A stretch of 64,000 nt of DNA. Source: Dendrolimus kikuchii (Eukaryota; Arthropoda; Insecta; Lepidoptera; Lasiocampidae). Under the pieces are notes generated by a model. It was not told the DNA's origin. It saw only the letters and a list, made by a program, of their open reading frames with translations, and made no database searches. The first letter of the stretch is position 1. Each line of letters opens with the position of its first letter. A program made the position numbers and the translations under genes. The stretch lies in NCBI GenBank assembly GCA_019925095.2, contig CM034398.1, positions 11,299,001-11,363,000 of the forward strand, given 5' to 3'. Positions 1 through 11,526 of this stretch are shown here, one piece after another.

Positions 1-246
1 ATTCTAGATTCTCTGCCCCTAGATTCAGTACTTTTATGTATTGTACCACTTTTTTGTTTAACAGTATTATATTAACTGCTCATCTACCTAGACAGTAAAA
101 ATAATAAGATGAACTAGTAGTTCTAATGAATAGTGTACAAAAACCTGTTAATTTATGAGTAGATGGAGTGGCCACTTTGTGATGCTCAACAATTTCATAG
201 ATATAGTTTAGCTACTTTTACTACATATATTGTTTTAATTTTTCAG

Positions 247-3200
247 AGATATCAAACCAGATAACTTTTTAATGGGCCTAGGTAAAAAAGGGAATTTAGT
301 GTATATAATAGATTTTGGTTTAGCAAAGAAGTACAAAGATCCACGCACACTGCAGCATATTGCATACAGAGAAAACAAAAATTTAACAGGTATGTTATAA
401 ATATGTAATTACAATTTTAAATGGTACATATCACTGTGATTTTTTATTAAAACCATAAGTAGTGGTGGCATTACATTTTTTAACAAGTCAAATATTAAAT
501 TACAAATTAAAGAGTAAACAAAGTTCTGTTTTATTATAGTATGAAACTTGGCAAATATGTCAAGAACTTGGTAAATTAAGGTTATAATCCATCATATAAT
601 ATTGAAAATCAAGGCTGATTCTTGGTTTGTTTGGAATACCCACTGCAGATTGAGTTTACTAACATTATATAAAACTAGCTAATTGACAGTGGATAAGCAG
701 TTGTGGGGGAATACCATATAGACAGGAAGACCTGAAACTGAGTGGTACATTAATGAGGTAATGTTAACTGAAATTGTTTGAATTACAGGAACTGCAAGAT
801 ATGCATCAATAAACACGCATTTAGGAATTGAGCAGTCCCGCCGCGATGATCTCGAGTCGTTGGGGTATGTGCTGATGTACTTCAACCGCGGCAGCCTGCC
901 CTGGCAGGGGCTCAAGGCAGCGACCAAACGACAGAAATACGAGAGAATATCTGAAAAGAAACTCTCCACACCTTTTGATGAACTGTGTAAAGTAAGTATT
1001 TTCTTATTATTACGAAAAGCAATTGTAAAACTTCAAATATCTACAAGTTCAATTTTAATTATATATTGTTGAATGTGAAATTTATTCATCCATTTAGAAA
1101 ATGACTGATTCATTTATAAATTGGGTAATAATTCATAGCTCATTTGTGTTAGAACACTGAAATATAATAATTTCCAGGTGACTTTTTCAAGTGGGCCTTC
1201 AGAGCCAAATCCTAAAACTATATGGAATAGCAAAAAACACTCAAAGGAGTCCCGAGGCCGATTTTGACAAATACTAAAGTGGTATCAATAGATTTTTGAA
1301 AAATCAATTATTTTGTTAGGAATTGAATCAACTGATTTTGAAAAATAAACACGTGCTGTATTTTTATACCAAATCGTAGTGTAGCTTGTAAGGATCAATT
1401 CCTGTGAAGGAATGTCAAACACCAAACCAGGGGAAAGGGTTGTTTTTATGAAAATGTTCTATTTTGCATAATTTTTTTATTTATATATTTAATTCGGACT
1501 ACTGTAGAAAAGTAGGTAAGTGAGGTGTGTAAGAATAAGCCTAAATGGCGCTCTGGTGTTCGTGTCTACCCTGCAAGGGAACTGGCGTGAAGTTATGTAT
1601 GTATGCATGTACTGTAGAAAATTATTTTCAAATTAGTTTTTGCATAACCGCGTTCCACATGAGGGTCACAATGACCACGCTTACAACTGCCTTTTTTCGC
1701 GGTCCATTTGCTTGCGAGTTATAAACTCAAGCGGAACAGATTATACTAGTAATAATAATAAACCCGCAAGGGGGTTTTTTGGTGAAGCCTTAGGTAAGCA
1801 GCGACACCTCGGACCTGACTCCGGAGGTCAAAGCAAGTTCCTCGTCTCCGTGCTTGCCTTAATGAGTCGGCACAGAGTGGAGAGCCAAGACTAGAGCTCC
1901 AAGGGTGGAGTGATAAATGGCATAACGTCAGAAGTAGCTTCAGTGAACCTGCACCCCACCTCTTTACACCCCTTAGCCACCACACCTATGTTGTCCCTGT
2001 CTCCTATGGCATTTTTTGGGGCCCAAGCAGGGAATGGCTAGTCATTGTCTGCAAATTTTTCCATGTTCCCCGAACATTGCGGCGGGCAGACGCAATAGTC
2101 CACATATTCCCAGACCCCTAGTACCACTAGCAGTTCACCCCATTAGCCCACCACTTTTTGTTCTCATTTCCTTCAATAGTACTACACTGGCCGGGGTTTG
2201 TTATTGAGTGCATTGTTAAATGATGAAGACGGGTAATCACCGGTCAGTGCCAAGTCCGTGGCCGTAGTCTCTAGAGACATACTATAATAATAATCGGCAG
2301 ACAAACATGGAGTGTTGATGTCATTAACGACGAAATACACAAGTCATTAGTTGATGTATGTATGTATGTATGTTGATTTTAAAATCGGACCTTTGGCAAT
2401 GTCTCGATATAGAGAATTAATGCTCTGTGGTTAACGCCTACTTCAGCCCACCTCTTGACATGGGTTGTTGTGAGTGCTGCGTAATTGAAAATTATGACGT
2501 AATTCTTGACGTTTTCGTCACGATCATATCGACCGTGGTTGCTATATGGAAAGTCTGAATGAGCATTTTGGGCGTTGTGAGCTACAAGTGGAACGTGCCC
2601 TATATTGAGTCTATAATTATATTTTCGATTTCCAGAATCACCCAATTGAATTCCAACTGTACCTAAAGTACTGCCGACGGCTTCGTTTCGAAGAGAGACC
2701 AGACTACAGCCATTTGCGTCAGCTGTTTCGTACACTGTTTCATCGACAGGGTTTCACCTATGACTATGTTTTTGACTGGAATATGCTCAAATTTGGTAAG
2801 TCCCTCTTATATATGAGGAGTGACCAAAGCTGAAAATATCAACACATAACTATCTCTAATGGCTTTTCTGTCTGATCACATATCAGTTTTCCTATTTTAT
2901 TTAAAACTATTTCAACTGTTTAAATACACTAGGATCTGCTCGCGACTTTGGCCACACTTAACTTAAAATTCCCGGGACACAAAGTACCGCAGCATATAAA
3001 AAAAGAATCTAATTTATTGTTTGTTCTTCCGGTGAACTGTCAAAAAGTAGTTGTGTCGAAAATTACGTCTGCATATTTAAACAAATTAGCAAATTTTTTT
3101 GCGGGAATTTTCTACTAAAACATATATAGTACTCAGAAAACGAACATTATCGCTTGGATTTCTATGGAAATAAGAAAGAATTGCAGTGAAACTGAAGAAA

Positions 3201-6200
3201 AGTGTTAAAATATACAAAGTGATAATATACATGCATAGTTATACGTAGAATAGAAATTGCCGTTGGCGGGATCTGTTTCCGGTGTATTGACATTGACGTT
3301 GACATTCCAACTAGTGTTGCCAAGCAAAGAAAAAACATATTCACCAAAATAAAGATAGTTATTCACTAGTAAAAATTTTAAAAGGAAATCTGTTCCATTA
3401 TATCTGGATACTCAAATGCAATTACTATTAGAGAAATTAGAAGAAAACTTGCAGATTCAAATGACTGAAAATATAACTGAAAATTTATCTAAGACTATTT
3501 AAGAGAAAAACAAAATCCTTAAATATGAAGTGTCTTCTTTGAAAACAAGAGTACATAGCTTAGAAAAAGACGTGAGGAAAAACAATCTAATTATTTATGG
3601 AATAACTGAAAGTGAAAACGAAAACACTATGGAGATGGTACTAGAGGTTCTAAACAACTTGAGTACAAAAGCTAATCTAGAAAAGTGGGATAGGTGGGTG
3701 GGATACTGAGCAAAGTGCAAAGATTAGGAAGAAAAGAAGGAAAAGCCGGACCAATACTAGTTACTGTAACACTTACTTGGAAAATTGGAGTATTAAAGAA
3801 TAATAAACTTTTCTCTGAGGGAATATATGTTACTGAGGACTATCCAAGAGAGGTTCTGAGCAAAAAAAAGGAACTTAAGGCGAAGTTAAACGAGGAAAGA
3901 GAGAAAGGGAAAATAGCATTTATTACATATGATAAATTGATTTTAAAAGAAGCATATAATTAAAAAAGGAGGCGTTCACCCACAAAATCTCCACCTCAGC
4001 AAGAAAACCACTAGAAAATGTCAAACAACCAAATACAAAGAATAAAATGGATGATTTTATATTAATGACACCAAGATCAGCATCTCTCAAGGCAAGACAC
4101 AGTGAAAGTCAATAAAAATTACCCCATATTGGTATCCGGAAGGAAAACTGTAAACAAAAAATTAATAAAAATCTAAAACTTTTTTTAGTTTTATTATGTA
4201 TACAAGTCGCGAAAACTTAAGAAAATATTATAATAAAAATCTTACAACAAACACACCTCTCCCAAGCCTGGTCATTGTGGGAGAAAAGACCAACGCCTCT
4301 CAAGCTAATAGGGAGCAACTCTAAACACACGCTCATTAAGTACAACCGATAGATTACTAGAATTAGAAATTGCACTCGAAAACATTAAATGGGACATTTT
4401 AGGAATAAGTGAAATGAGATGAGTAGGGGAAGGAATAGAATAACATAAGAACTATGTGTTGTTGTGAACAAGAACAACAAATTTAGTAGTAATGGGAGAT
4501 TTCAATGGTAAAATTGGGAAAAGATTACAAGGAGAAGAAAACATCATGGGCCACTATGGATATGGCACTCGAAGTAAAAATGGCTCAAGGTTAATCAATT
4601 TCGCACTAGAAAATAATCTAGCTATTCTAAACAGCTTTTCAAATAAAAAGCCAGCGAAAAAATGGACTTGGGTATCACCTAATGGTAAACATACCAATGA
4701 AATAGGCTATATTTTGCCAAATAAATGAAAATTACTCAAAACTTTTCAGACTATAAACAATTTTAACTTCAACACAGATCACAGGATGTTACGTACGTCT
4801 ATATTGACTAACAACGAGGGAAGACCCAGGAAATACAACGTCAAAATATTGCAACAAAATACTATAAAAAACAAAGAAATTTTGACAAAGAACCTTAAAG
4901 GTAAATTACATGAAACATTTCCTTGTAACTTAAGTGTAACACAAAAATATGACCATTGTATAAAAACCATAAATAATGAAATAACTAAATCGAATTCATC
5001 CATAAAGAAGGAAATTACGTCAGAAACATTAAAATTAGTAAAAAGAAGAAAAGAAATGTTGAATAACAGAACAAAAAACCACAAAGAAATAATTGAAATT
5101 AGTAAAGAAATTAATGTAAATATTAGAGAAGACAGAAAATTAAAAAGAAAAGAAACTATTAAGACACACATTGAAAAAACAGGGGGAATAAAAAAGGCAC
5201 TAAAAGCACTTACTAACAAAAAAGACTGGATGACAAGTCTGAAGGATAAAACTGGAAAAATCACAGGGAAAAGGATGAAAATTTTGCAGATTGCCACTGA
5301 TTATTACAAAAAACTATACTCAAGTTGCAGAAACCATCAAAAATCACAATTTATGGAGGAAACCTGGAGTGAAAGTTTAGGAGAAGAAGATGACGAAGTA
5401 CCAATAATTTTACTAGAAGAGACAATAAGAGCAATAAAAAGTCAAAAACATGGAAAAGCACCTGGGACAGACCTAATAACAAACGAATTATTAAAAGCAT
5501 TAATGAACGAAATATCCCCAAGACTTAATCAAATATTTCACGAAATATTAAAAAGCGAAGAGATACCTAAAGATTGGACTAATCCGACCATTGTACTACA
5601 AACATAAAAAAGGTGACAACAGAGATATTGGTAATTATAGACCAATAAGTATAATGTCAAATATATATAAGGTATTTTCTAAAATACTGCTACTAAGAAC
5701 GACTAAAGATTTGGATGAACAACAGCCATTAACAACATTAACAAGCAGGTTTTAGGCGTAATTTTTCCACTCTGGATCACATTCACGTACTTAAACAGAT
5801 ACTACAAAAATACAGAGAATATAATAAACAAATATATATATCATTCATTGACTACAACAAAGCCTTCGACTCTTTGGAACACGATACTATCTGGAAAGCA
5901 TTAAAAGATCAAGGCATTCACAGTAAATACATAAATATACTGAGGAGAATATATGCAAATAGCACAGCCGAAATTAGATTGGAGAAAAGCGGTCCGGAAT
6001 TCCCAGTAGAAACGGGAGTTAGACAGGGCGATCCCATCTCACCAAAATTATTTTCAGCGGTTTTAGAGTCGATTTTTAGAAATCTAGAATGGGGCGAAAT
6101 GGGAATAAACATAAATGGAGAAAGATTAAATCATCTGAGATTTGCAGATGACATAGTGATATTTTCAGAATGCCCCAAATCATTAAGAAAAATGATCCAC

Positions 6201-7846
6201 AAACTATCAAAAGAAAGTGCAAAAGCAGGCCTTACTATGAACACGAAAAATACAAAGATAATGACCAATTCTGAACATTATTATATTGAAGTAGTTGGAG
6301 AAGAAATAGAATATGTCAAGGAATATGTGTATTTGGGACAGTTGTTGTCATTTAAAGACTGCACGACTAAAGGGATAGAACGAAGGTTAGCTAATACTTG
6401 GAAAAGATACTGATCCATGCGAGAAATTATGAAAAATACAGACCTAAATATAACACATAAAAAAAAAGTTTTTAATGTCTGTCTACTTCCAATTTTAACA
6501 TATGGATGTCAGACTTGGTCCCTCACAAAAAAAAGAACTTAGTAAAGTTAAAGTTTGTCAGAACAGCATCGAAAGAAGTGCAATAGGAGTCAAGTTGAAA
6601 GACAAAATTAACTTATCGACAATCAATCACTTTACTAAGTTCAAAAACGCATCAAGAATAATAAAACATTTGAAATGGGGCTGGGCCGGACACATAATGA
6701 GAGACAATAAAAATAAAGGTAAAAGGAGAAGAGGAAGACAATACAAGAGGTGGGAGGACGATTTTAAACAAACAGCAGGAACATTGTGGTCCAGAACCTG
6801 CAAAGACAAGGAAAAATGGGCAGCAAACAGCTTGAGGGAGGCCTTTGTCGAAGGACAAGCTGAGAAGGAGGCAAAACACGATACCAATTAGCGAATTAGG
6901 TTTTCTTATTTGTTTTTCAGCAATAAAAACTATATTTATTTTATTTTATTTTATTTTATTTTATTAATCTATTGTTTTAATGAAAACCAGAAACCGCTCC
7001 CGGGGTAAAAAATTACACGTTTTATTATATAAAATTTGATATTAATCAGTGATAAATCACATTGCAGTTTGTAATTTTTTTAATCTGACCATTTTAAATC
7101 ATTCCCAGAAAATATCCCGGGATAAAAATTTGCGCAGATTTGAAGTCTTAGAATTTGCTGTCGATCAATGAAAACCGCATCGAAATCGGCCCAGTAGTTT
7201 TTACGTGAATCTCGAACAAACAGACTAGAAATCTAAAAATGCTTGCCTCGTGTTGTCCATCGTTTATATAGTCTTGTTCAGTTTTTTTTTTATAAATAGC
7301 TTCAATGTACAGACACGGCATTTTTAGTCCCATAAAGTGAACAGTAAATGTAACACTTCAATACTGGCACTGTCATTTTTAGTATTCTTTCTTGGTATTA
7401 TAACATAGTCTATGGGCATCGGATGTCACTGTTAAGAGTTATTATTCTTTTGGTAATAAATAAACAAAATATAATTCGGTAATAAATAAATATAATTATC
7501 TGTTTAAAATTATCAATTGAATAACTGGTATCAATTTAGTCTTCATACTGGCAACATTTTTTTCTCGGCCCTCTCATTCCGTGCTGTCTCTCTGAAAACG
7601 ACAATTGTGCTTTGTGTTCATGTTTTTGTGAAGTGTAATAAATCTAGTTAAATCAAGATTTTCTTACTTATTTTTGCTCATAACCCTTCAGTTATACAGA
7701 TCCCCATAAATGTCGAATTTAATCTAATTTTTAAATATTAAATTTAGCCAAAATTGATATTTCAGGCGGTCAAAGGGGTAACTATCAATCGGGGGCAAGT
7801 GAGCGCACCCTTAGGCGCCATGACCAAAACCAAGAACAAGAAACCA
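247..7846 (+). CDS. dco: Casein kinase I delta/epsilon-type kinase (discs overgrown/doubletime-like), partial, 4 exons
   Basis: Ser/Thr kinase of the CK1 delta/epsilon group, which phosphorylates PERIOD and acts in Hippo and Wnt signalling. Exons: 247-389, 789-991, 2636-2795, 7766-7846, each with AG/GT borders and matching phases. Exon 247-389 carries the catalytic loop RDIKPDN and the DFG segment [10 protein letters not shown]. Exon 789-991 gives GTARYASIN through LGYVLMYFN to ISEKKLSTP. Exon 2636-2795 gives [17 protein letters not shown] and DWNMLKFG, which match delta/epsilon rather than alpha. The 81-nt exon 7766-7846 begins the tail ([11 protein letters not shown]) and is joined by splice phase only. 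The 5' exons lie upstream of the window. The start of exon 3 ([16 protein letters not shown]) departs from the usual GYPSEF..YLNFCRSL, so this may be a diverged paralog. The introns hold an RTE LINE, a maT mariner and MITEs. Kinase identity is firm; orthology to dco is likely, not proven. Confidence 0.85.
1512..1612 (+). repeat. Interspersed repeat with ATGT tail (family A), truncated copy
   Basis: Shares the core GTGAGGTGTGTAAGAATAAG and an ending GGCGTGAAGTTATGTATGTA with copies at 45156-45299 (inverted), 45557-45728 and 63811-63975 (inverted). The 3' end runs into a short ATGT microsatellite, as in many SINE-like lepidopteran repeats. It lies in the CK1 intron between exons 991 and 2636. 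Confidence 0.7.
1651..2595. mobile_element. MITE (CGTTCCA-ended) split by a foreign insertion
   Basis: Left end CGTTCCACATGAGGGTCACA and right end TTGTGAGCTACAAGTGGAACG are inverted repeats, and the body matches the intact 247-bp copy at 16052-16298. Here the left part (1651 to about 1743) and the right part (from about 2437) are separated by roughly 0.7 kb that is absent from the other copy. The element ends 40 bp before the splice acceptor of the CK1 exon at 2636. No clear target duplication. Confidence 0.7.
1744..2436. repeat. Insertion nested in the 1651-2595 MITE
   Basis: A GC-richer block of about 690 bp bordered on the left by an ATAATAATAA-like run and ending after an ATGT microsatellite near 2356-2371. 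It interrupts the MITE and therefore arrived later. I do not recognise the family. Short open frames here (1746-1985 minus, 2016-2207 plus) show no protein-family features. Confidence 0.5.
3416..3963 (+). pseudogene. RTE ORF1-like coiled-coil protein, broken
   Basis: Reading starts at ATG 3416 and gives a Glu/Lys-rich, coiled-coil-prone segment with [13 protein letters not shown], typical of ORF1 proteins of RTE-like elements. It is interrupted by an in-frame TAA near 3500 and a frameshift near 3690; the remaining frame (3694-3963) carries [14 protein letters not shown] and ends at TAA 3961-3963. The presumed role in the living element is RNA binding or chaperoning. Not functional here. Confidence 0.65.
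4280..6891 (+). pseudogene. RTE endonuclease-reverse transcriptase, broken
   Basis: The family protein nicks target DNA with an AP-type endonuclease and copies the element RNA by target-primed reverse transcription. The start of the endonuclease is visible near 4340-4440 ([12 protein letters not shown]), and [12 protein letters not shown] follows directly at about 4486. About a hundred codons between them are missing, so the endonuclease is internally deleted. RT pieces follow at 4786-5607, 5615-5750, 5750-5873 (motif [11 protein letters not shown]), 5874-6413 (motif C FADD) and 6502-6891. Frameshifts or stops lie near 4455, 4727, 5606, 5748, 6411 and 6530. The C-terminal arginine-rich tail is intact. 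Confidence 0.75.
6932..6966 (+). repeat. TTTTA pentanucleotide microsatellite (LINE 3' tail)
   Basis: About six to seven TTTTA units immediately after the RTE coding end and short 3' UTR. RTE elements commonly end in simple repeats rather than poly(A). Confidence 0.85.
6985..7330 (-). repeat. Interspersed repeat rich in CCCGGG (family B)
   Basis: Contains ATATCCCGGGATAAAAATT and GTTTTTACGTGAATCTCGAA, shared with 14925-15425 and 54695-55005. The part at 7255-7320, read on the minus strand (GTGTCTGTACATTGAAGC), recurs at 30620-30650. Probably the tail of an old LINE or SINE; no coding potential. Confidence 0.6.
7331..7765. other. CK1 intron, AT-rich, no feature seen
   Basis: Intronic sequence between the LINE/repeat block and the acceptor TTCAG at 7761-7765. 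Nothing recognisable on either strand. Confidence 0.5.
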
Positions 7847-8310
7847 GTAAGTGACCATATCACTGATGTATCCTATATCTTCTAGAAGAGTAATAAAGAA
7901 ACAAAGGAAAATGTTGTTCAACATATATTTTTCATTTATATACCGTCTGAATGATTCTGAACATGTTACAAACATGATGAAAACTATGATGAATGTTAAA
8001 ATAAACGGCATAGTAAAAATATAAATAAATGGACTTTAATTTTCCATGAAGTAAAATCCGTTGCTGCCTTTGCTTCTATATGACTCAGTAATTACGTTGT
8101 TTTTACATGTCTTGCGTTTTTTCATAACTATTTATGCTAGTGACTTCTTCGCATTGGTTTTTGTTTGTCGAAATGCTTTATAGACCCCCACCACTTTGCG
8201 GGGACTAATAGTGAGGTAGGGTGGGACTTGTAGCAACTACTGAATACCTATTATCCGGCCCCATGTTTCTTCTATCACTTTAAACTAAAGTCGTGGATAA
8301 CTGCTTCTAC

Positions 8311-8529
8311 CGGATTTCTATGTCTTACTATCCATTCATTAGCCTTATCACTGATTAGTTTGTCGTAAACTCGACACGGCAACTACCATCCTACTATCTA
8401 ACTACTATCCATTCGTTACCTTAACATTGGTAGAATTTTGTCATTACTTGTATGGTTTCCGTGTCGAGTTTACGTCAAACTCTAACCAGTGGTAAGGCAA
8501 ATGAATAGATAATAAAAAATAGAAATCCG
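8311..8529. mobile_element. Hairpin MITE with about 70-bp terminal inverted repeats (family C)
   Basis: The left arm starts CGGATTTCTA and runs through CATTCATTAGCCTTA to CGTAAACTCGACAC. The right arm is its reverse complement, from GTGTCGAGTTTACG to TAGAAATCCG. Related copies with the same C(C)ATTCATTxGCCTTAC core lie at 27553-27694, 58728-58879 and 59662-59787. Confidence 0.75.
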
Positions 8530-8789
8530 AGTCGGGTCTCTACCCGGCATTAATCAAAGCCCTGTCTCTGTATAAGCTACTGTTCAATTTTTTTTCACGT
8601 CATGTAGTAGCAAAATCAAGAATAACACAGGGCAACAAAATTTAAAGAAGTAATTGTTGCCCAAGATATGTCGGCAGCTTTTTATAATTTCCAGTACACA
8701 ATTTGCCAATTTATTTATGGAAGTACTGAATTGGCTTTGGTTCTTAAGATTTTTAGAGTGAATATGAGTATAAACTTACACTTTCTTCA

Positions 8790-9017
8790 CAGTTACATGG
8801 TTTAGATTTCCTGATAATCTTGAGAATTTGAGTGTGGAACAGGTTGAGCACTTCTACCACCACCTAATAATAGTGATGGTGAAAAGGTATTAGGGTTGTG
8901 GCGACCGTTACATGACGGCAGATTACTGTTGGTCTTTACGACGGCAATTTTCCCCAAAAATAATATAGAAGAAAATCTTATAGAAGGTCTCACTCTGAAG
9001 TAAAAAATAGATTTCAC
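8790..9017 (+). pseudogene. Possible transposon-derived coding remnant
   Basis: Plus-strand reading gives a peptide-like stretch with LSVEQVEHFYHHL and MTADYCWSLRRQFSP, interrupted by stops. The DYCWSL(K/R)R pattern is one I associate with uncharacterised mobile-element proteins of arthropods. The assignment rests on that pattern alone. Confidence 0.25.
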
Positions 9018-9395
9018 CAGATTTTCTCTCTTTTTACCTCTATATATTAATTAAATATAAAACAAAAAAATTAGTAGTATTTCTCAATTAATATTAGATA
9101 TTAATGTATATAATTATAATGTTTTATTTCATACTTACTGATTTTTAGTGTTATATAAAAATGGAAAAAAAAACACAAACAATATTCCAAAATAATTGAA
9201 AGTTTCATTAATTGTTGAGATAAAATTATTCGAAGCCATTATAATATCCAGGGCAACAAAACCACTGCTGACCAGTATAATTAGTCTGAAATTTATTGCA
9301 ATAGTATTAGGTTGTGAATTTGTCTAATTATCTCATAATGTATTGTATATAATCAATGTTAATTTAAAAGTATCTGTGAGTGGCAGTTTATATTA

Positions 9396-10706
9396 TACTT
9401 AGTCTGGCCATAAATACTGTTACAATTAAAAGAAACAAAATATTACATTTGAATTTGGAATCTGTCATTTTTATATGATTGTTCATTGTGTTTTCTCATT
9501 TTGGCGCCAACACATTGTACAACATTTTGCGATATTAAAATGGAGTGGGGCGATAAAGAGAACCGAATCGCTGTGATTGCATTACACAAAGTAGGTATGG
9601 AGCCAAATGCAATTTTTAAAACTTTCCATACACTTGGTATTAGTCAAATGTTTGTGTACCGGGCTATTAATAGGTACAATGAGACTGCCTCTGTTTGTGA
9701 CAGAAAAAGATTTGGCCGTTCACGTAGTGTTCGTACGAAAAAGGTGGTCAAAGCAGTAAGGGAAAGAATTCGAAGAAATCCTGTCCGAAAGCAAATGATT
9801 TTATCTCGGGAGATGAAGATATCACCTAGACCCATGTCGCGTATTTTAAAAGATGACTTAGGACTTGCAGCCTATAAGAGACGCACTGGTCATTTCTTAA
9901 CTCATAATTAAAAAAAAAATAGGGTGGTAAAATCCAAACAACTACTGAAGTAGTACGCAAAGGGGGGTCACAGAAAAATTTTGTTTACGGATGAGAATTT
10001 TTTTACAATTGAGCAACATTTTAACAAACAACATGACCGTATTTATGCTCAAAGCTCTAAGGAAGCTTCTCAATTACTCGACATAGTGCAATGTGGGCAT
10101 TATGCGTCTTCAGTGATGGTTTGGTGGGGTGTTAGCTATGAAGGAGTGACTGAGCCATATTTTTGTGAAAAAGGTATCAAAACATCGGCACAAGTGTATC
10201 AAGATACCATTCTTGAGAAGGTAGTTAAGCCCCTTAACAACACCATGTTCAGTAACCAAGAATGGTCCTTCCAGTAAGACTCGGCGCCGGGTCATAAAGC
10301 TCGGTCCACGCAATCTTGGTTGGAAACGAACGTTTCGGACTTCATCAGAGCTGAAGGCTGGCCGTCGTCTAGTCCCGATCTTAATCCGCTGGATTATGAT
10401 TTATGGTCAGTTTTAGAGAGTACGGCTTGCTCTAAACGCCATGATAATTTGGAGTCCTTAAAACAATCCATACGATTGGCAGTGAAGAATTTTCCCATGA
10501 AAAGAGTGGGTGCTTCTATTGATAACTGGCCTCAACGTTTAAAGGACTGTATTGCAGCCAATGGAGACCACTTCGAACAAGCTTTTTATATTTTAAATTG
10601 TTTTATATTTATGTATTAAACTAATACACTGTAAAACTTATAAATGTTATTTGCAATAGAAAAAAGAAAAAATTCTTTGTTCTAATATTTATGGCAAGAC
10701 TAGGTA
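9396..10706 (+). mobile_element. maT-type (DD37D) mariner element, complete, with TA target duplication
   Basis: Terminal inverted repeats TACTTAGTCTGGCCATAAAT (left) and ATTTATGGCAAGACTAGGTA (right) bound a 1311-bp element flanked by TA at 9394-9395 and 10707-10708. It encodes one transposase-length frame. It lies in the CK1 intron between 7846 and 12764, in gene orientation. Confidence 0.9.
9540..10619 (+). pseudogene. maT mariner transposase (DD37D), three nonsense codons
   Basis: Cut-and-paste transposase of the IS630-Tc1-mariner superfamily. The frame from ATG 9540 to TAA 10617-10619 spans 359 codons with no frameshift. It is interrupted by TAA at 9909-9911, TAG near 9951 and TAA at 10275-10277, the last where a Gln codon would be expected just before the second catalytic Asp. 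An N-terminal helix-turn-helix pair with a GRSRSVRT linker binds the inverted repeats. Catalytic Asp residues are seen in LFTDENFF, in DSAPGHKA and in PDLNPLDYDLW. The 37 residues between the second and third Asp place it in the DD37D (maT) group. The downstream WSVLE and DNWPQRLKDCI also fit. Few lesions suggest fairly recent inactivation. Confidence 0.9.
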
Positions 10707-11320
10707 TAATGGTTTGTTATTATAAAAGTTACAATTTAGTTCAATGGTTTACTCAGATCTTTTGTCTTAACATCATGTTCATCGAAGATAAGTAATAATT
10801 TAGTTATGAATAGGGATTGCAATCCGGCCGGATCCGGACCGAATTTACGTCAATCCGGCCGGGTTCGGCGGGATTGATTTCACCTGGATAACTTAACTTT
10901 CCTTTTCCGTTGCAAAGTGGGCGTTAATGAAGTGTAAAAATAAAACGATACATATACGAAATCAACTTTATTATGACTAATTTTCAAAAGAAAAAATAAT
11001 AAAATCTTAGTGTCTGGACAAATAAAATCTCAAATTATTATAAAAAGTCAAATTAAATAAAATCACAAAAGAAAAGCTGTATCTTTATCTTTAATGTTTA
11101 ATGTAACTTGTGGTTCAGTGTTCTTAGATTTTAAAGTAGAAATCAAAATTATGAAATTAAACATAACATAATATAATCTTAACTGCGATCACAATATCAA
11201 TAATTAGCTACCTAAATAGGTATTCTAAAATTAGAATGCTACTCAGTTTTATTCTTATATATGTCAGACTACCGAATTTATCAAATGAATAGCACGACAA
11301 TCACTATAATTATTATCTTA

Positions 11321-11489
11321 TATATAAAAATCAATCGCTGTTCATTAGTATCGCTAAAACTAGAGAATTGCTGGACTGATTTGGCTAATTTTGTTTGAAT
11401 TATTTGTGGAAGTCCAGGGAAGGTTTAAAAGTGAGTAAATGTGAAAAAATTGATTCTGAGGCGGTACGAAGTTTGCCGGGTCAGCTAGT
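11321..11489 (+). mobile_element. Helitron-like (Lep1-type) non-autonomous repeat
   Basis: Starts TATATAAAAATCAATCGCTG and ends GCCGGGTCAGCTAGT, the CTAGT end typical of lepidopteran Helitron-like short elements. No coding capacity. The apparent minus-strand frame at 11360-11563 is only this repeat read through. Confidence 0.6.
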
Positions 11490-11526
11490 TTATAATATTT
11501 ATACTCTTTAATGTTTAAACAAGAAA

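Larger units (their letters stand above)
3395..6966 (+). mobile_element. RTE-clade non-LTR retrotransposon, decayed copy
   Basis: Contains an ORF1-like coiled-coil frame, an endonuclease fragment, a reverse transcriptase and a C-terminal tail, ending at 6932-6966 in a TTTTA pentanucleotide run as the 3' tail. The RT motifs [10 protein letters not shown] and FADDIVIFS and the C-terminal [10 protein letters not shown] region are typical of RTE-type endonuclease-reverse transcriptases of insects. The copy sits in the CK1 intron between 2795 and 7766, in gene orientation. It is inactive: see the ORF entries for stops, frameshifts and the internal deletion. The 5' boundary is approximate. Confidence 0.85.

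Noticed and set aside
4779..5297. 172-codon minus-strand open frame with hydrophobic residues
   Set aside because: Antisense shadow of the A-rich RTE reverse transcriptase; Lys/Glu-rich coding read backwards gives Phe/Leu/Ser.
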